Source: Aspidiotus rigidus
Taxonomy: Eukaryota > Arthropoda > Insecta > Hemiptera > Diaspididae
NCBI GenBank assembly: GCA_035079385.1
Contig: JAVHKY010000003.1
Location: 27,419,501 to 27,483,500 of the forward strand
Length of the DNA stretch: 64,000 bases
Reading direction: 5' to 3'
This document shows, piece by piece, positions 48,178 through 59,149 of the stretch. How positions within the stretch are numbered: position 1 is the stretch's first letter; every line of letters starts with the position of its first letter. The position numbers and the translations under genes are program-made. The notes below the pieces were generated by a model, which was not told the DNA's origin, ran no database searches, and saw only the letters and a list, made by a program, of their open reading frames with translations.

Positions 48178-48555
48178 CCAAAAATTAGTTTTTCGCCTAT
48201 ATCGCGTGAAATTGACATTTTATTGAAAAATGTTTCAAACAAAAGTTGTTCCTCGTAAAATTTCCTACCAAATAACGTATTTAACTCTCAGCCTATGCCA
48301 ACTGGTGCCTTTGCAAAAGGCGTTCAAAAGTGTCCCAAAATCAGTTTTTTCATATATCTCACAACCCCCAAAAATTAGTTTTTCGCCTATATCGCGTGAA
48401 ATTGACATTTTATTGAAAAATGTTTCAAACAAAAGTTGTTCCTCGTAAAATTTCCTACCAAATAACGTATTTAACTCTCAGCCTATGCCAACTGGTGCGT
48501 TTGCAAAAGGCGTTCAAAAGTGTCCCAAAATCAGTTTTTTCATATATCTCACAAA
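48178..48555 (+). repeat. 189-bp tandem duplication in the left arm
   Basis: cccaaaaattagtttttcgc starts at 48178 and again at 48367, and the copies are almost identical throughout. The right arm contains several diverged inverse copies (49740-50290), so the repeat expanded inside an already inverted structure or was copied with it. Confidence 0.88.
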
Positions 48556-48789
48556 ATTGAAATTTTATGAAAAAATGTTTCAAATGAAAGTTGTTCTTCG
48601 TTGAATTTCCTATCAGATGAGCTTTTCAGCTTTCAGGATAGAGCAACTAGTCTGTAAAAAAAGGTTTTTGATATTAAAGATAAAAGGATGTGCTATATTT
48701 TTTTTTCTTCTCATATTCATGACTCACATGGTACCTAGGTATTGATATAAGAACAATTGAAGTCGCGTTGTCTCTAAGGCAGCTGCAAT

Positions 48790-49401
48790 GCTCTCTGATC
48801 TACGGTAGTACAACAGACAATCGATTGAACAAATTTCAGTTTCAAGCTTTCGCGAAAAAGTACTTAACCTCTCTACCTTCCACTGAAGACGCTGCACGGC
48901 TTCATTTATACAGAGTGTACCACCAAGTACAATTGTGGCTTGGTCATGAAAAAGATCCCCATTAGAATGGAGATGGAGGCGAATCGATGGAATATTGGAG
49001 CCTATAACAATGAACAAAGCCCCAGCCCCAGCGCCGCGCCAGACCATCTCCTACAACTTATTTTTAGTGGGTGCGCTAAAGGTTGTAGAAATGCTTGTAG
49101 CTGCCGAAAAGCAGGTGAACAATAGATGTTCCATAAATAAAAGAGGGCAATTTGGCATTTTCATTAAAGAAAAAATGTATATTTTAGTCATTCCAACCTC
49201 GATGATGAAGAGGCGTCCACACTATGCTTCTCATGCCTCAACCATAAGTAGCCTATTGTTTAAATTTTTGTTGAAAATAGTTGTTTTTCTTTCTTCCTAG
49301 GATTCAAATGTTTCCTAATGTGTCTTGGGCAGACTTGCCTCAATGCTGGTGGAGTATTAGAGGTAGTAGACGACATTGAGGACGACTTGCAGGATGTATA
49401 A
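48790..49401 (+). pseudogene. Cysteine-rich (CXC-like) protein fragment with a surviving intron
   Basis: Pieces in three frames: RLNKFQFQAFAKKYLTSLPS with TEDAARLHLYRVYHQVQLWL, then WRRIDGILEPITMNKAPAPA, then GCAKGCRNACSCRKAG, then after an intron at 49115-49300 (G|gtgaac ... ttcttcctag|GA) FKCFLMCLGQTCLNAGG and a stop at 49399-49401. The order RVYxQVQxW...DKAPAP...CxCRKxGxxCxxxC matches a C-terminal module that I remember from many uncharacterised arthropod proteins. Its cysteine pattern is of the CXC/pre-SET type, function unknown. Two frameshifts and an in-frame stop after DPH make it non-functional. It lies between the arms of the fold-back. Confidence 0.55.
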
Positions 49402-50690
49402 GTCAGGACGAGGAAGCTAACCATGAGTCCAGTACTGATGGAGATTCCTCAGTAATCACAGGCGAAGAATATGACGAGAGCGAATAATATCAGGTCCCTC
49501 CATCCCGAATAAAAGACTACTGCAAGTCGGCAGGCTAACGTACACTGCTCCTATTAGAAAGCGTAGAAACTGGTAGGCAGGGCATAGGACGGATGGAGGA
49601 GCTAAAGTCATGTGCGAGAGACGACCTCTCCCTCCTCGGGCTATGTTATGAAATTATGAGCATATATTACCTGAAATATACTAGCCTCATGGAGTAAGAT
49701 TCAGTTGAGGAACCTACAGGAAAAATGTACCTAATTCAGACAAATTATTCTATAGCTCATTTGATAGGAAATTCAACAAGGAACAACTTTTATTTGAAAC
49801 ATTTTTTCATAAAATTTCAATTTTGGGAGATATAATATGCAAAAACTGATTTTGGTCCTCTTTTGAACGGCCTTTTAAGGCTTTGACGGGACATTAATTG
49901 GCCTAGGTTGAACCTTGAATACGTTATTTGGAAGGAAATATAACGAGGAACAACTTTTGTTTGAAACATTTTTCAATAAAATTTCGATTAGACAATATGT
50001 AAGCAAAAGACTAAGTCTTGGGGGCCCATATTAAAACAGAACGTCCTGAAGGATGAATAGCTCATTTTATAGCAAATTTAACGAAGAGCAACTTTTGTTT
50101 GAAACATTATAAAATAAAATTTGAATTTTGTGAGATATATGAAAAAAACTGATTTTGGGACTCTTTTGAACGCCCTTTGCAAAGGCACTAATTGGCATAG
50201 GCTGAAAGTTGAATACTTTATTTGGTAGGAAATTTAACGAGGAACAACTTTTGTGTGAAACATTTTTTAATAAAATTTCAATTTCACGCGATATAGGCGA
50301 AAAACTAATTTTTGGGGGGTTCGAATCCCCATAAAAATGGAAGCTCCAAGGGGAAAACGTGGGATTTTTAGTATCTTATTCAGGACCACATCCATAACCA
50401 TTTTCAGCAAAGAAAATTTTGCTCCAGTAAAATGTTTTTTTTTTTTCAATATGGCTCTAATTTGCCTACACAATAACACCCGCGACCCATTGGTGTCTGC
50501 ACTAGCTGACATTTCAGCCAGGACATTCTCACTAACTGCCGACTTCTTGACTCTTGGGACGAGCTGCGATCAGTTTTCTATTTTTTCAATGGCCTCTTCC
50601 AGTTTTCCCAAAAAAATTTCGGCTGAAGTTTCCACGACAGACGGCACCTGTTACCCCCCCTCACGCCCCATAAAACAGGTTCCCTGTTAT

Positions 50691-52495
50691 AAACTTTCGA
50701 CTGACTTTCTCTGCAATGTAATAACACATACGGTTAGAAATTGCATATTCATTCTTTGGTTCAAGCCTCCTTTCCAAGAACGAGTGATGCAATTTTTTCG
50801 CCATTTTCCCATACCGTAGCACGTATTTCCTGTAGATCTTGTATTTGACCCATTCTCTTTGAAGAGCACAAATTGAGGTGTTGGATTTTTCCATTAAGTT
50901 TTGCAAATTCTGTAATTTTGTTCTTTTGATTTTTGATCCTGTATCACCAAAAGTTTGCCATAAATTCTTGACGCTACTCAAATGAAAATCGTTCTTTTCA
51001 ATTACTTACACAATTTGATGGATCATATTATTTGTTTGTACAGCGATGACAAAAATATCTGTTTACTCTGTAATCGAGACTGTAGGTCATTTGACGAATT
51101 TTTCGTTCATCAAATTTCATTGGCTGTCCTAATGTGTAGGCACCTAATTGAATTACGCCGTTTTTTTTCTTTCATGTAATTTTCATTATTGGTATAATTT
51201 ACACCCCGATCGAGAATTACCTACCGTCAAGTGCGCGCGAAAAAGAGTAAAATGTCTAGCTGATGATGGCGCTTCTCACTCGAGTCTTAATACCGACTCT
51301 GCCCACTGATGCGGTCATACTTCCGTCAAGTTTGAGGAAATTTTTCGCACTTACCAGCTAATTAACAGAACGGAATATTAATTATATAACTCGCTCGAGT
51401 TAATTAACGTACCACTGTGAATATACTTATACCGGTAATACGTATTTACAAGCTTGCGCAGGAAAGCGAACGTGTTGGTAGAAAAAACAATAATGTATAA
51501 TTTTCTATAGACTGTTCTCATTGACCGAGAAGAGTGCAAGTGACAACCCCTCGGAAACTCACCCATGTGTTTATTGACATCATCTCAATTTGTTCACGAC
51601 ACATTTAAAGAAATTCGGACGTGTGTGGATTGCAAAATGATGCATCACGTATTGGTGTAGTCGATCGAACGCGTTCAATTTTTTGATCAATCAATCATCG
51701 TGATGCGTTGAAACGATAATAAAATTTCCTCAGAGCTTCCCACAGGCTATAAGAAAACTCGTTTCACGAACGTGGTTTTTCCGCGAATGCGTGGGCCGCG
51801 AATCATTTGTACTTTCCAGCTCTCGTGTTGTTTCAATTGCAGGCGGTCGTTTGGAGAAGGAGGAGAACATAATTATATTTGAAATTTCACTCCATTTTAA
51901 TCCCCGAAGACCAGAATGAAATTGTGTCAAATATTCGCCCGGATATACCGACAGTCAGTTGGTGTGTGGTGAACCTTGTTATAGCTTTTGTGTTGTATAG
52001 GTCCTACCGACTGGTTTACTACAATCCGACTGAATAGACGAATCGTTATCTATTCTAGCCGAAATGTTAGTTTAGTTTTGGATAATAAATTGTGTTTATA
52101 AAATGCCTCTCGTCAGGTATCGGCTCCTTTATTTCGATTAGCAGATTTTTCGATCGTAGGTCTAGCTAGACGCTGATTAGCGTCTCAATACGTGATTCGA
52201 ATGTCGTTCAAGTAGTCTGACGAATAAGTTGTACGTCTCCCCCCTTTCGACCTTTGTTTTTTCTAAATTTCTAAAGTAGTCCCATAGTCTTCTTCTCTAG
52301 GCCCGATTGATTGGATTTCCAATCCTCGTTTCGTTTTTTTGACATATTCCATGTCTTTTCTCTCGCCGGACCCCGATTCTGAAACTCGCGAGTACACCCC
52401 CCCCCCCCCCCCCGTCAAGAGAAATCTCTACCCCGTGGGTGATTCAGAAATTCGCGAGTACACCCCACGTAATAATAATAATTAATAATAAATAA

Positions 52496-52552
<57 letters not shown>

Positions 52553-55305
52553 AAATAATTAAATAATTATATAAATAAAATAATAAAATAATTAATATAA
52601 TTAATAATTAGAAAATCTCTACCTCGTGGGTGATTCAGAAATTCGCGAGTACACCCCAATAAATAATTAATTAATTATTAATTAAATAATTAAATAATTA
52701 GACGAATAAAGGCTGAATAGTCGAAATTTTTCCAAGTCCCCTAGACTTGAATTGTCTCATACCATTCCAATACAACAGCGAGACAGAGGGCGAACGAGCG
52801 GAGCGATTTCGCGCTACCTCATATTTCTCATAGAAGACTTATACGACGCCAAGATTGGTAAAGGGGTAAACGAATAATATCTCACGAACACTTGACCTAG
52901 TAGAAGCCTAGACTGAAATATTTCAAGATGACTGATAAAATATAAAAGACGTGGAACATGATTTTCATTTATTTGGCTATGCCAGAAAATTTTTTTTATT
53001 CTTGTGTGTTTCGTACACACGTAGTCAAAGCTTTTAATTTTTATTCGTAGAAAGGATGATTAATGATAACGACAAACTATTTTTCGTAAGTTTGGAAAGA
53101 AGTAGAGCTTTCAACCAGCGACGACGATACCCTCCTCTAGAACTAGCGTTTCTCATAGCCTGAGTGATCTCTAAAAGTGACGCCGAACTGGACTTGTGGT
53201 CTAGCCTCGGGGTATCCCCTCCCTCTGATGAGTACTCACGCTTTCCGACTGAGCTGGCTCTGGGTCCTATCCGGACGGATAGGCTGGGATCAGAGTCTGG
53301 AGTATTCTTTGGAGTGGTCGTGGGTAGTCTGATGGCTATACTATATATGAAAGCTTCACCGGAATAAGCAAGATCTTTGATTTAGCTTGCTGTCTCGATA
53401 GGTTACGTTACATGAATTAAGTATAGTTTATGTGGGTAGCAGGACGAGGCTCTACTCCTCTCCCTCTTGTTACATCACACAATCAAATACTTATTTCCTT
53501 ATTTTCATCGAAAACTATTTTTCAAGGCCTTCATATTGACCCTCTTCCGGATAGTAATGGTAATCACTCACATTCCATCGCTCTCTCTCTTCGCTTCTCA
53601 TCCTGAACAACCGATAACGTAAAAATTTTTCATGGACTTCGACAACATATAATTTTCCAAGATCGTCAAATTCGACGAAATACAAATTTTACCATTTTTA
53701 TTCCACTCAAATTTTAAAATCGACATACCATGCAGATTTTTACAAAATACTATCTTAATAGACGACAAACGCTGAACGCAAACCGAAGAAAAAAAATATA
53801 ATGCGCAAAAAATAGAGAATATCATCGTTTTGCACGCATATTTACGCGAAAATGTGGTGCACGAAGGGACGACGACAAGAATGATAATTTCCTCTCGAAT
53901 ATGGTTAAATAAAACGTGAACTCCTCCTCTCTTCAAAAATCGACTAACATTTTTCAGCGCGAGTGGCGATTTTTTATTTCGTTCTTCTTTCTTGGAGTTT
54001 AAAGTGAGTCGACATCGATACTTCTTTTATAGAAGGGTCAGCTATATCGACATTCATCGTACATTAAATCTTCATTTGTGAAGTTCGTGCTCACAAGATT
54101 TTAATTAAGAAGATAAATTTTGGTTACCGAAATCCACAAATCGGTGGGTACGCGACAGATATTCGATAACCATTTTCATTTCCCTTCCTAAAACCCGTCG
54201 TTTTCGATAAGCGTATTTTAAATTCTTTCTTCCTAATTACTCGCTTAATTAGGACCTGAGAAACCGGAAAACTTCTCAAGTAATTTTCAAAGATGTGTAT
54301 TTACAGTAAGAAATTACTCATTCTTTTCGAACCAACGTTTTCAACTTGATACATAATAGAGAGAAAAAAAAAAAACGAAATAAAAATAATCAAAAACCAC
54401 GTGATATAGCCTAGGTGACGTACAAGATTAACAACTTATTCAATCACAAAATTGGAAATAAGTACGTCCTATTTTATGAGTTTGAAACTTAGAAGAGTCA
54501 AGGATGTAATGATCATAAAAATTCGGTCGCTGGTTTAAAACACAGACATCAGGCGTCTGTATATGAAAATAGTGGACATCGTTATACGAATGCTGAGACA
54601 GTTAAACTATTTGCTGATAATGATATGCGTAACATAGAGATAAAAATATTTGTATATCTCGTACTACATAAGGTACGTTATTTTATTTTTTTTTTTTTCT
54701 CTATTGCCCATGCTGAGGATTCAACAATAATTACAGTTTATTCGTTTTCGGTGAACCATGAATGCGAACAGCTTAAATACAGAAGAGTCGATAACGTTAA
54801 TGAGCGCTCTCGAAAACACAGCTAAATGATTACCGATTTCTTCTGCTTAATTAAAGATCATTATTGTTCGAGAGCTTTATAAATATACATGTTTGCTACA
54901 TTGAAAAATCAAACTTTCTCTTTTCATCTTTTATTCTAAGTTAAGAAATAGCTTCAGAAGTTCTACTTAATTCTCCGGGTTCCTTAATTGCTGTATTGTA
55001 CGGAGTACAATTTTCGAGATCGTCGATCTTATAGTGTGACTCTATTGCAGTAACTTGGAAGAAAAGATGTGTTCAGATGAATGATTGACAGAGCTACCCA
55101 GAGGTTGGACCGAAAATGCTGTTATGGGAAGTATCAGAATTTTATATGCTTATATGATCGGGACAACTCTTGGACAAACAATTTGGATGCCATTGCAAAC
55201 TCAGCAGGGGTAGCGGGGAACTCGCAAGCTCCGCAGTTCCGTGTGAAACGGCTAGTCTTATGAGTAGACGCATCAGATCTGATCGCTTCTCATCATCATA
55301 TGGAC
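50691..55305. other. AT-rich region with little recognisable content
   Basis: No gene found in 4.6 kb. A frame at 50982-51179 has CLLCNRDCRSF, two CxxC-like cysteines, but no more. The interval 52380-52690 holds simple repeats. The segment 53180-53370 reads loosely like a LINE-type frame (GSESGVFFGVVVGSLMAIL) without supporting blocks. 54000-55080 shows nothing. Confidence 0.4.
52380..52690 (+). repeat. Poly(C), AAAT microsatellite and a duplicated 42-bp unit
   Basis: A run of C at 52399-52414, then the unit tctctaccccgtgggtgatt with cagaaattcgcgagtacacc at 52425-52466. This is followed by about 140 bp of (aata)n-type repeat (52470-52610) and a second copy of the unit at 52617-52658. A truncated version precedes the poly(C). 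Confidence 0.9.
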
Positions 55306-55424
55306 CCTTTTTAGCCAAACCCAACCAAGCGACATGATAACACGATCTGGCGAAAATGAGAACATTTCTTCAGATTGTTATCATGTCGCTTGGTTGGGTT
55401 TGCCTAAATAGGGTTCATAAGTCA
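55306..55424. repeat. Near-perfect inverted repeat, ~45-bp arms
   Basis: ccaaacccaaccaagcgaca, continuing tgataacacgatctg, is answered by cagattgttatcatgtcgct and tggttgggtttgcc after about 25 bp. A few mismatches and indels. No TA or longer duplication is clear. Confidence 0.75.
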
Positions 55425-55788
55425 GCTCGAGAGTCGAAATTTTTCTAAATCGCCCTCTTATCATTAGATTCAGCTCGACAGTTGGAATTTTTCTAAGAGC
55501 CTCTCTTATCATGCGGTCTCTATCATAATTTTGTTCTAGCATTAAAACGCAAAACGGTAGATGCGTATGTACTTCAAATCTACGAAATCTTCGATTTACG
55601 CCCCTAGCCAACTTTCTACGATTTTTCTGAGCCGAATTATGGACCAAAAGGTGCGAAAAATTGACCGATTTACCAAAATTCTAAAAAATTGAAAATCTTT
55701 TAAGCTCCCGTATTTTCTTTGATTTAAAAGTAAAATTTGCGGCTGGTTCCGAGGGAAATACCTGAATATCTTCCAAGTTACAATCTGA

Positions 55789-55915
55789 TGACGTCATAGA
55801 TTGGTACCTATGACGTCACGATCTGATGACGTCATAAATCGGTCTCTAGGACATTACGATCTGATGATGTCATAAATCAGTTTCTTTGACGTCACAATCT
55901 AATGACGTCATAGAA
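55789..55915. repeat. Array of CRE-like TGACGTCA sites
   Basis: aatctgatgacgtcatagat is followed by cctatgacgtcacgatctga, tgacgtcataaatcgg, catta-cgatctgatgatgtc, tttgacgtcacaatctaatg and acgtcatagaac. Full octamers alternate with GA/GT-type variants every ~20-30 bp. Similar arrays are at 17979-18125 and 23418-23475. Confidence 0.8.
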
Positions 55916-55947
55916 CAATCCCTAGCACGGAGGTCAAAATGTCAACA

Positions 55948-56398
55948 AGGAACCTTTTCTACGAGGGGGGGGGGTGCCGTGTTCCCCCTAATCCAATGAA
56001 GAAACCCCAAAAAATGTTATTCCCCCTCCCCCGAAAAACGATTACGAAGAATCATCTTCATGAAAATGGGCTCACGGCACCCCTGGGGGGAGGGATTTTG
56101 AAAAATTTACCATGCGCCGTGCGATATCCGGCAAAAATCCAAATCGGCAAAAAAGGTCCAAGTCCACACCCCTTCAAGTTACAGTGGTAAAAATATTCTA
56201 AGTCCAAAAAAGGTCGAAATTATTTCAAGTCGCCCTCGTAGCACACATAGCTTGAAAGTCGAAATTTTTTGAAGTCTCATTCCAATCATTCAAAAATTAT
56301 GACGTCACAAAAGTCGGACATGGACGCACTCGCGCTCGCGTACGCATTCGTTTTCTGAGGATACCCCCCTCCAATAAAACAGATAGCGGGTTCCCCGC
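55948..56398. mobile_element. Fold-back family element, diverged
   Basis: The left end aacaaggaaccttttctacg and right end ataaaacagatagcgggttc are diverged inverse versions of the family end. Inside are ccatgcgccgtgcgatatcc near the left and caagtcgccctcgtagcaca/tagcttgaaagtcgaaattt units. TGACGTCA is at 56301. Noncoding. Confidence 0.55.
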
Positions 56399-56454
56399 TT
56401 AAAAACTGTCACGGAAAATTGTCACAAAAGTCTCAATTTTTTTATGGTTTTCGA

Positions 56455-56735
56455 CCGGACTCCCCTTGGGTAACCGCCACGGTTTCTAGCATTTTATATG
56501 ATTATAAGATTGGGACTACTTTTTAAAAACCCGTCGCAGTTTTTGCCATGCTCGATGTCAAAATTTATCCGGTCCCTAAAGTAGGTCAAGGTCATTGATG
56601 GGAAAAAACCGTGAATTCAGCATTTTATATATTCTTATAAGATTGGGACTACTTAAGAAAAACTGTCATAGAAAAGTGTCAGGTTTTTTGTCGCGCTTAC
56701 TGATAACATCATCAGTGACCTTGACCTACTTTAGG
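56455..56735. repeat. Tandem and inverted repeats around aaagtaggtcaaggtca
   Basis: aagattgggactact occurs at 56507 and 56639 in direct order, each after gcattttatat. aaagtaggtcaaggtcattg at 56578 is answered by agtgaccttgacctacttta at 56713. The same gtgaccttgacctactt text recurs at 60089, linking the interval to the repeats near 60.1 kb. Confidence 0.65.
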
Positions 56736-56847
56736 CACTTGGAAAAATATCGACCTTTGCTACTAGACTAAAGCAGCGAGTGAGTCCATCAGCCCTTCTA
56801 ATAATTATCATAAAAAACAGTGTAGAAGCGACTTTAACGGTTTTAAC

Positions 56848-57026
56848 AAGGAACCTCTTCTAGGGGGGAGGAGGGGTGGTTCACTGCAAAAACCATCATT
56901 TTCTCAAACCCCCTCCTATCGTATATAGCTCGGAGGTCAAAATATTAAGAGGAAACCTGATCTATGTTTTTTTTTGAAAAATTTGCCGCCCGACGTCCGG
57001 TCAAAATGGACTTATGAAAATTTTGC
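56848..57026. repeat. Partial fold-back family ends
   Basis: aacaaggaacctcttctagg at 56848, a minisatellite piece (ccctcctatcgtatatagct at 56910) and gaggaaacctgatctatg at 56951 followed by gccgcccgacgtccggtc. These are two truncated left ends in a row, just before the full element at 57027. Confidence 0.5.
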
Positions 57027-58085
57027 TTTTTTAACAGGGAACCTGTTCTATGGGGCTTTTTCAGAAATTTGCCGTGCGCCGTCCGGCGAAAAACTTGGAA
57101 AAATTTCGACTCTCGAGCTACATATGATAGGAGGGGGGGGGGGGGGACTTGGAGAAATTTTGACTCTCGAGCTATATATGATAGGAGGGGGACTTGGAAA
57201 AATTTCTACTCTCAAGCTAGATATGATAGGGGGGGGGGAGGACTTGAGAAAATTTTGACTCTCGAGCCATATATGACAGGAGGGGGACTTGGAAAAATTT
57301 CGACTCTCGAGCCATATATGATAGGAGGGGGAATTGGAAAAATTTTGACTCTCGAGCCATATATGATAGGAGGGGGACTTGGAAAAATTTCAACTCTCAA
57401 GCTATATATGATAGGGGGGGGGGACTTGGAAAAATTTCGACTCTCGAGCAGCTATATATATGATAGGAAGGGGACTTGAAAAAAATTTCGAGTCTCGAAC
57501 TGTATACGACAAGAGGGGGACTTAATAAAAACGACGGCTTCCTTAACGAAGTTAAACGAGGAACGCAGGGAACCTGTTTTATGAGTCGAATGGGATTTGG
57601 TATTGAAAATTCAAGGAAGCCTAGACCTAGATAAAGATAGTATAAAGAAGGCCTAGACCTACTATAAGCCTATCATAATATAGTTTGAGAATCTAAATTT
57701 TTCTCGCTCGAGAGACGAAATTTTTCCAAGTCCCCCTTCTATCATATATAGCTCGAGAGTCGAAATTTTTCTAAGTTCCCCTCCTATCATATATAGCTCG
57801 AGAGTCGAAATTTTTCTAAGTCCCCCTCCTATCATATATAGCTCGAGAGTCGAAATTTTTCCAAGTCCCTCTCCTATCATCTATAGCTCGAGAGTCGAAA
57901 TTTTTTCTAAGTCCCCCTCCTATCATATGTAGCTTGAGAGTCGAAATTTTTCTAAGTCCCTCTCCTATCATATATGGCTCGAGGGTCGAAATTTTTCTAA
58001 GTTTTTCGCTGGACGGCGCAGGGCGGACGGCGGACGCCAGATTTCTCAAATAGCCCCCCATAAAACAGGTTCCCTGTTAAAATTT
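57027..58085. mobile_element. Minisatellite fold-back element (type A), 1.06 kb
   Basis: The left end TTTAACAGGGAACCTGTTCT with gccgtgcgccgtccggcgaa is matched by ttcgctggacggcgcaggg and ccataaaacaggttccctgt on the right. The left arm is a tandem unit of about 40-45 bp (gacttggaaaaatttcgact, ctcgagccatatatgatagg, aggggg) over 57090-57480, and the inverse unit fills 57715-58000. Several poly-G tracts vary in length. It overlaps the type B element at 57535-58485. Confidence 0.8.
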
Positions 58086-58485
58086 CGACTCTCCAGCCAT
58101 ATATGATAGGAGGACTTAAAAAAAAAAATTTCGATTCTCGAGCTATATATGATAGGAGGGGGACTTGGAAAAATTTCGACTCTCGAGCCATATATGATAG
58201 GAAAGGGACTTGGGAAAATTTCCACTCTCGAGCCATATATGATAGGAGGGGGACTTGGAAAAATTTCAACTCTCGAGCCATATATGATAGGACCCCTCCT
58301 ATCATATATGGCTCGAGATTCGAGAAAATTTAGAGTCTCAAACTATATTATACTAGGCTTATAGTAGGTCTAGGCCTTCTTCATACTAGCTTTATCTAGG
58401 TCTAGGCTTCCTTCAATTTTCAACGCCAAATCCATTCGACTCATAAAACAGGTTCCCTGCGTTCCTCGTTTAACTTCGTTTTTCT
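57535..58485. mobile_element. Fold-back element (type B), interleaved with type A
   Basis: The left arm 57535-57700 contains aacgaagttaaacgaggaac, gcagggaacctgttttatga and aagcctagacctagataaag. The right arm 58310-58485 is its inverse (ctttatctaggtctaggctt, ataaaacaggttccctgc, gttcctcgtttaacttcgtt). The interior carries the inverse and direct minisatellite plus the right end of element A. A-B-A'-B' order means one element was inserted in the other or they recombined. Confidence 0.78.
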
Positions 58486-58524
58486 TGAGCGATATCACGA
58501 TAGGAAGGAAATGATGAGAAGAGG

Positions 58525-58553
58525 ACTTAGATTTATTTATTTGATCTATCTAT

Positions 58554-58584
<31 letters not shown>

Positions 58585-58598
58585 TTTGATCTATCTAT

Positions 58599-58637
<39 letters not shown>

Positions 58638-58665
58638 TTAGTTTGTTCATTTGTTTATTTATGTA
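58525..58665 (+). repeat. (ATTT)n microsatellite
   Basis: About 130 bp of tttatttatttattta broken once by gatctatctatt, itself duplicated. The apparent repetitive Tyr/Leu/Ile/Phe frame through it is not a gene. Confidence 0.95.
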
Positions 58666-58737
58666 CATATTTAGTTTCTTTCTTTCTCTTTATAATATGA
58701 TAGAAAGGGACTTGAAAAATTTTGGATCTTGTCGTAA

Positions 58738-59129
58738 TAGACCGATTCCCTGTGACGTCAAAATCTTCAATTTTGGTTGAATGCTTGTTCTCTGCCGCTG
58801 GCTTTGGGGTAGCCATTTCAGAATCCCATTAGAATACACAGGGAACGTTTCGATCATTCACTAGTATTCAAAAACAAGAGGTACGTTAGCAATCGATGCT
58901 ACATATTCAAATTCCACAGAACTTCTAGATTCTAAATAAAAATCTCTGATACATAAGAAACATCTTCTTTTTGAATATCTGTATGTGATTGAATCGTTTC
59001 CTATGTATTCTTATGGAAATCGATATCAAGATTGGCCCAATAATCGTAATGTCGATTATAAAGATGGGTACTTTAACTAACTATTGCTCACTATTAACAT
59101 CACTGTGACGTCACCGGGGAATTGGTCTA
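58738..59129. mobile_element. GACCGGTTCCC MITE, copy 2
   Basis: The body at 58740-59127 starts GACCGATTCCCTGTGACGTC and ends GACGTCACCGGGGAATTGGTC, with TA on both sides. Closely similar throughout to 43770-44136; it is longer by about 20 bp near 58820-58845 (cagaatcccattagaataca region). Confidence 0.85.
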
Positions 59130-59149
59130 TATACGATAGAAGGAGATTT

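Larger units (their letters stand above)
47616..50690. mobile_element. 3.1-kb fold-back element enclosing a gene fragment
   Basis: The ends are aaaacaggaaacttgtttta at 47616 and its inverse version taaaacaggttccctgtta ending near 50689. Near the left end is the family minisatellite (gacttggaaaaaatttctac, ctacgtatgatagaaggggg). Long inverted arms at about 48025-48650 and 49737-50478 pair through gtgtaggcaaataag, cattttgctggagcaaa, aatggttaaggatgtggtcc, gcctatatcgcgtgaaattg and others. Between the arms lies an intron-containing coding relic (48790-49401). Confidence 0.75.

Noticed and set aside
50311..50330. tRNA T-arm-like ggttcgaatcccc
   Set aside because: No acceptor, D or anticodon arms around it; the text is part of the fold-back right arm.
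53240..53290. Hammerhead ribozyme-like ctgatgag near a Penelope-rich window
   Set aside because: The GAAAC core strand and stem pairing are absent; no hammerhead core was found at the Penelope ends either.
53164..53367. Possible LINE RNase H piece (GSESGVFFGVVVGSLMAIL)
   Set aside because: Only one loose block; no DGSK or second acidic block next to it.
57069..58364. Frames of YMIGGGLGKISTLE type peptides
   Set aside because: Periodic minisatellite translation, not a gene.
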